From NCBI GenBank assembly GCA_004376325.1, contig SOKC01000001.1, positions 1-5,421 on the forward strand: a stretch of DNA of 5,421 nt, written 5' to 3'. A program made the translations under genes and the position numbers. This DNA comes from Actinomycetota bacterium (GTDB taxonomy: Bacteria; Actinomycetota; Humimicrobiia; Humimicrobiales; Humimicrobiaceae). Below, in pieces: positions 5,359 through 5,421 of this stretch. The notes beneath the pieces are model-generated. The model made no database searches. It had not been told where the DNA came from and saw only the letters and a program-made list of their open reading frames with translations. Numbering within the stretch: the first letter of the stretch is position 1; every line of letters starts with the position of its first letter.

Positions 5359-5421
5359 AACCCGGATGTTACAAACCTATTACAAATAATATTCCCTAAG
5401 AATTTTTAAAGTAATAAAAGG

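Overview
The window looks like chromosomal DNA of an anaerobic, hydrogen-metabolising bacterium. Evidence for a bacterium: Shine-Dalgarno sites, sigma70-type -35/-10 boxes, and a bacterial-type 5S rRNA-like sequence. Most of it is AT-rich. Counts of sampled 60-base lines give about 23-30% G+C in the genes right of position 1188 and below 10% in the long intergenic stretch before it, but about 35-48% in the first 730 bases. I cannot name the lineage from sequence alone. The PEP carboxykinase resembles the archaeal/thermophile branch of the GTP-type family, and DUF1015 occurs in many anaerobic phyla.

Layout. Bases 1-258 hold the C-terminal end of a [NiFe]-hydrogenase large subunit, with the last DPCxxCxxH nickel-ligand motif and a short cleavable tail. 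Its stop codon overlaps the start of a 158-residue hydrogenase maturation protease (255-731), which should remove that tail. About 40 bases later comes a 5S rRNA-like sequence (about 772-882) with a lost 5' helix strand and changes at conserved positions. Its 3' half plus a T-run could act as a terminator for the hydrogenase operon. An extremely AT-rich intergenic region with a 21-base direct repeat follows.

The right part carries three genes: a complete GTP-type phosphoenolpyruvate carboxykinase (1188-3059, +), a convergent DUF1015 gene (3102-4400, -), and a divergent hypB (4612-5271, +) for the hydrogenase nickel-insertion GTPase. The 211-base DUF1015/hypB gap holds two good back-to-back sigma70-type promoters. 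After hypB, another well-formed promoter (5330-5358) points to a gene beyond the right edge.

How it fits together. Three of five genes serve one process: the large subunit, its nickel-dependent C-terminal protease, and HypB, which helps deliver the nickel that licenses the cleavage. PEPCK connects oxaloacetate and PEP in central carbon metabolism. DUF1015 has no firmly established role. The main oddity is the composition change at the degenerate 5S-like element. It may be a recombination or insertion boundary, or an assembly join at an rRNA end; the hydrogenase theme on both sides argues mildly for real linkage.
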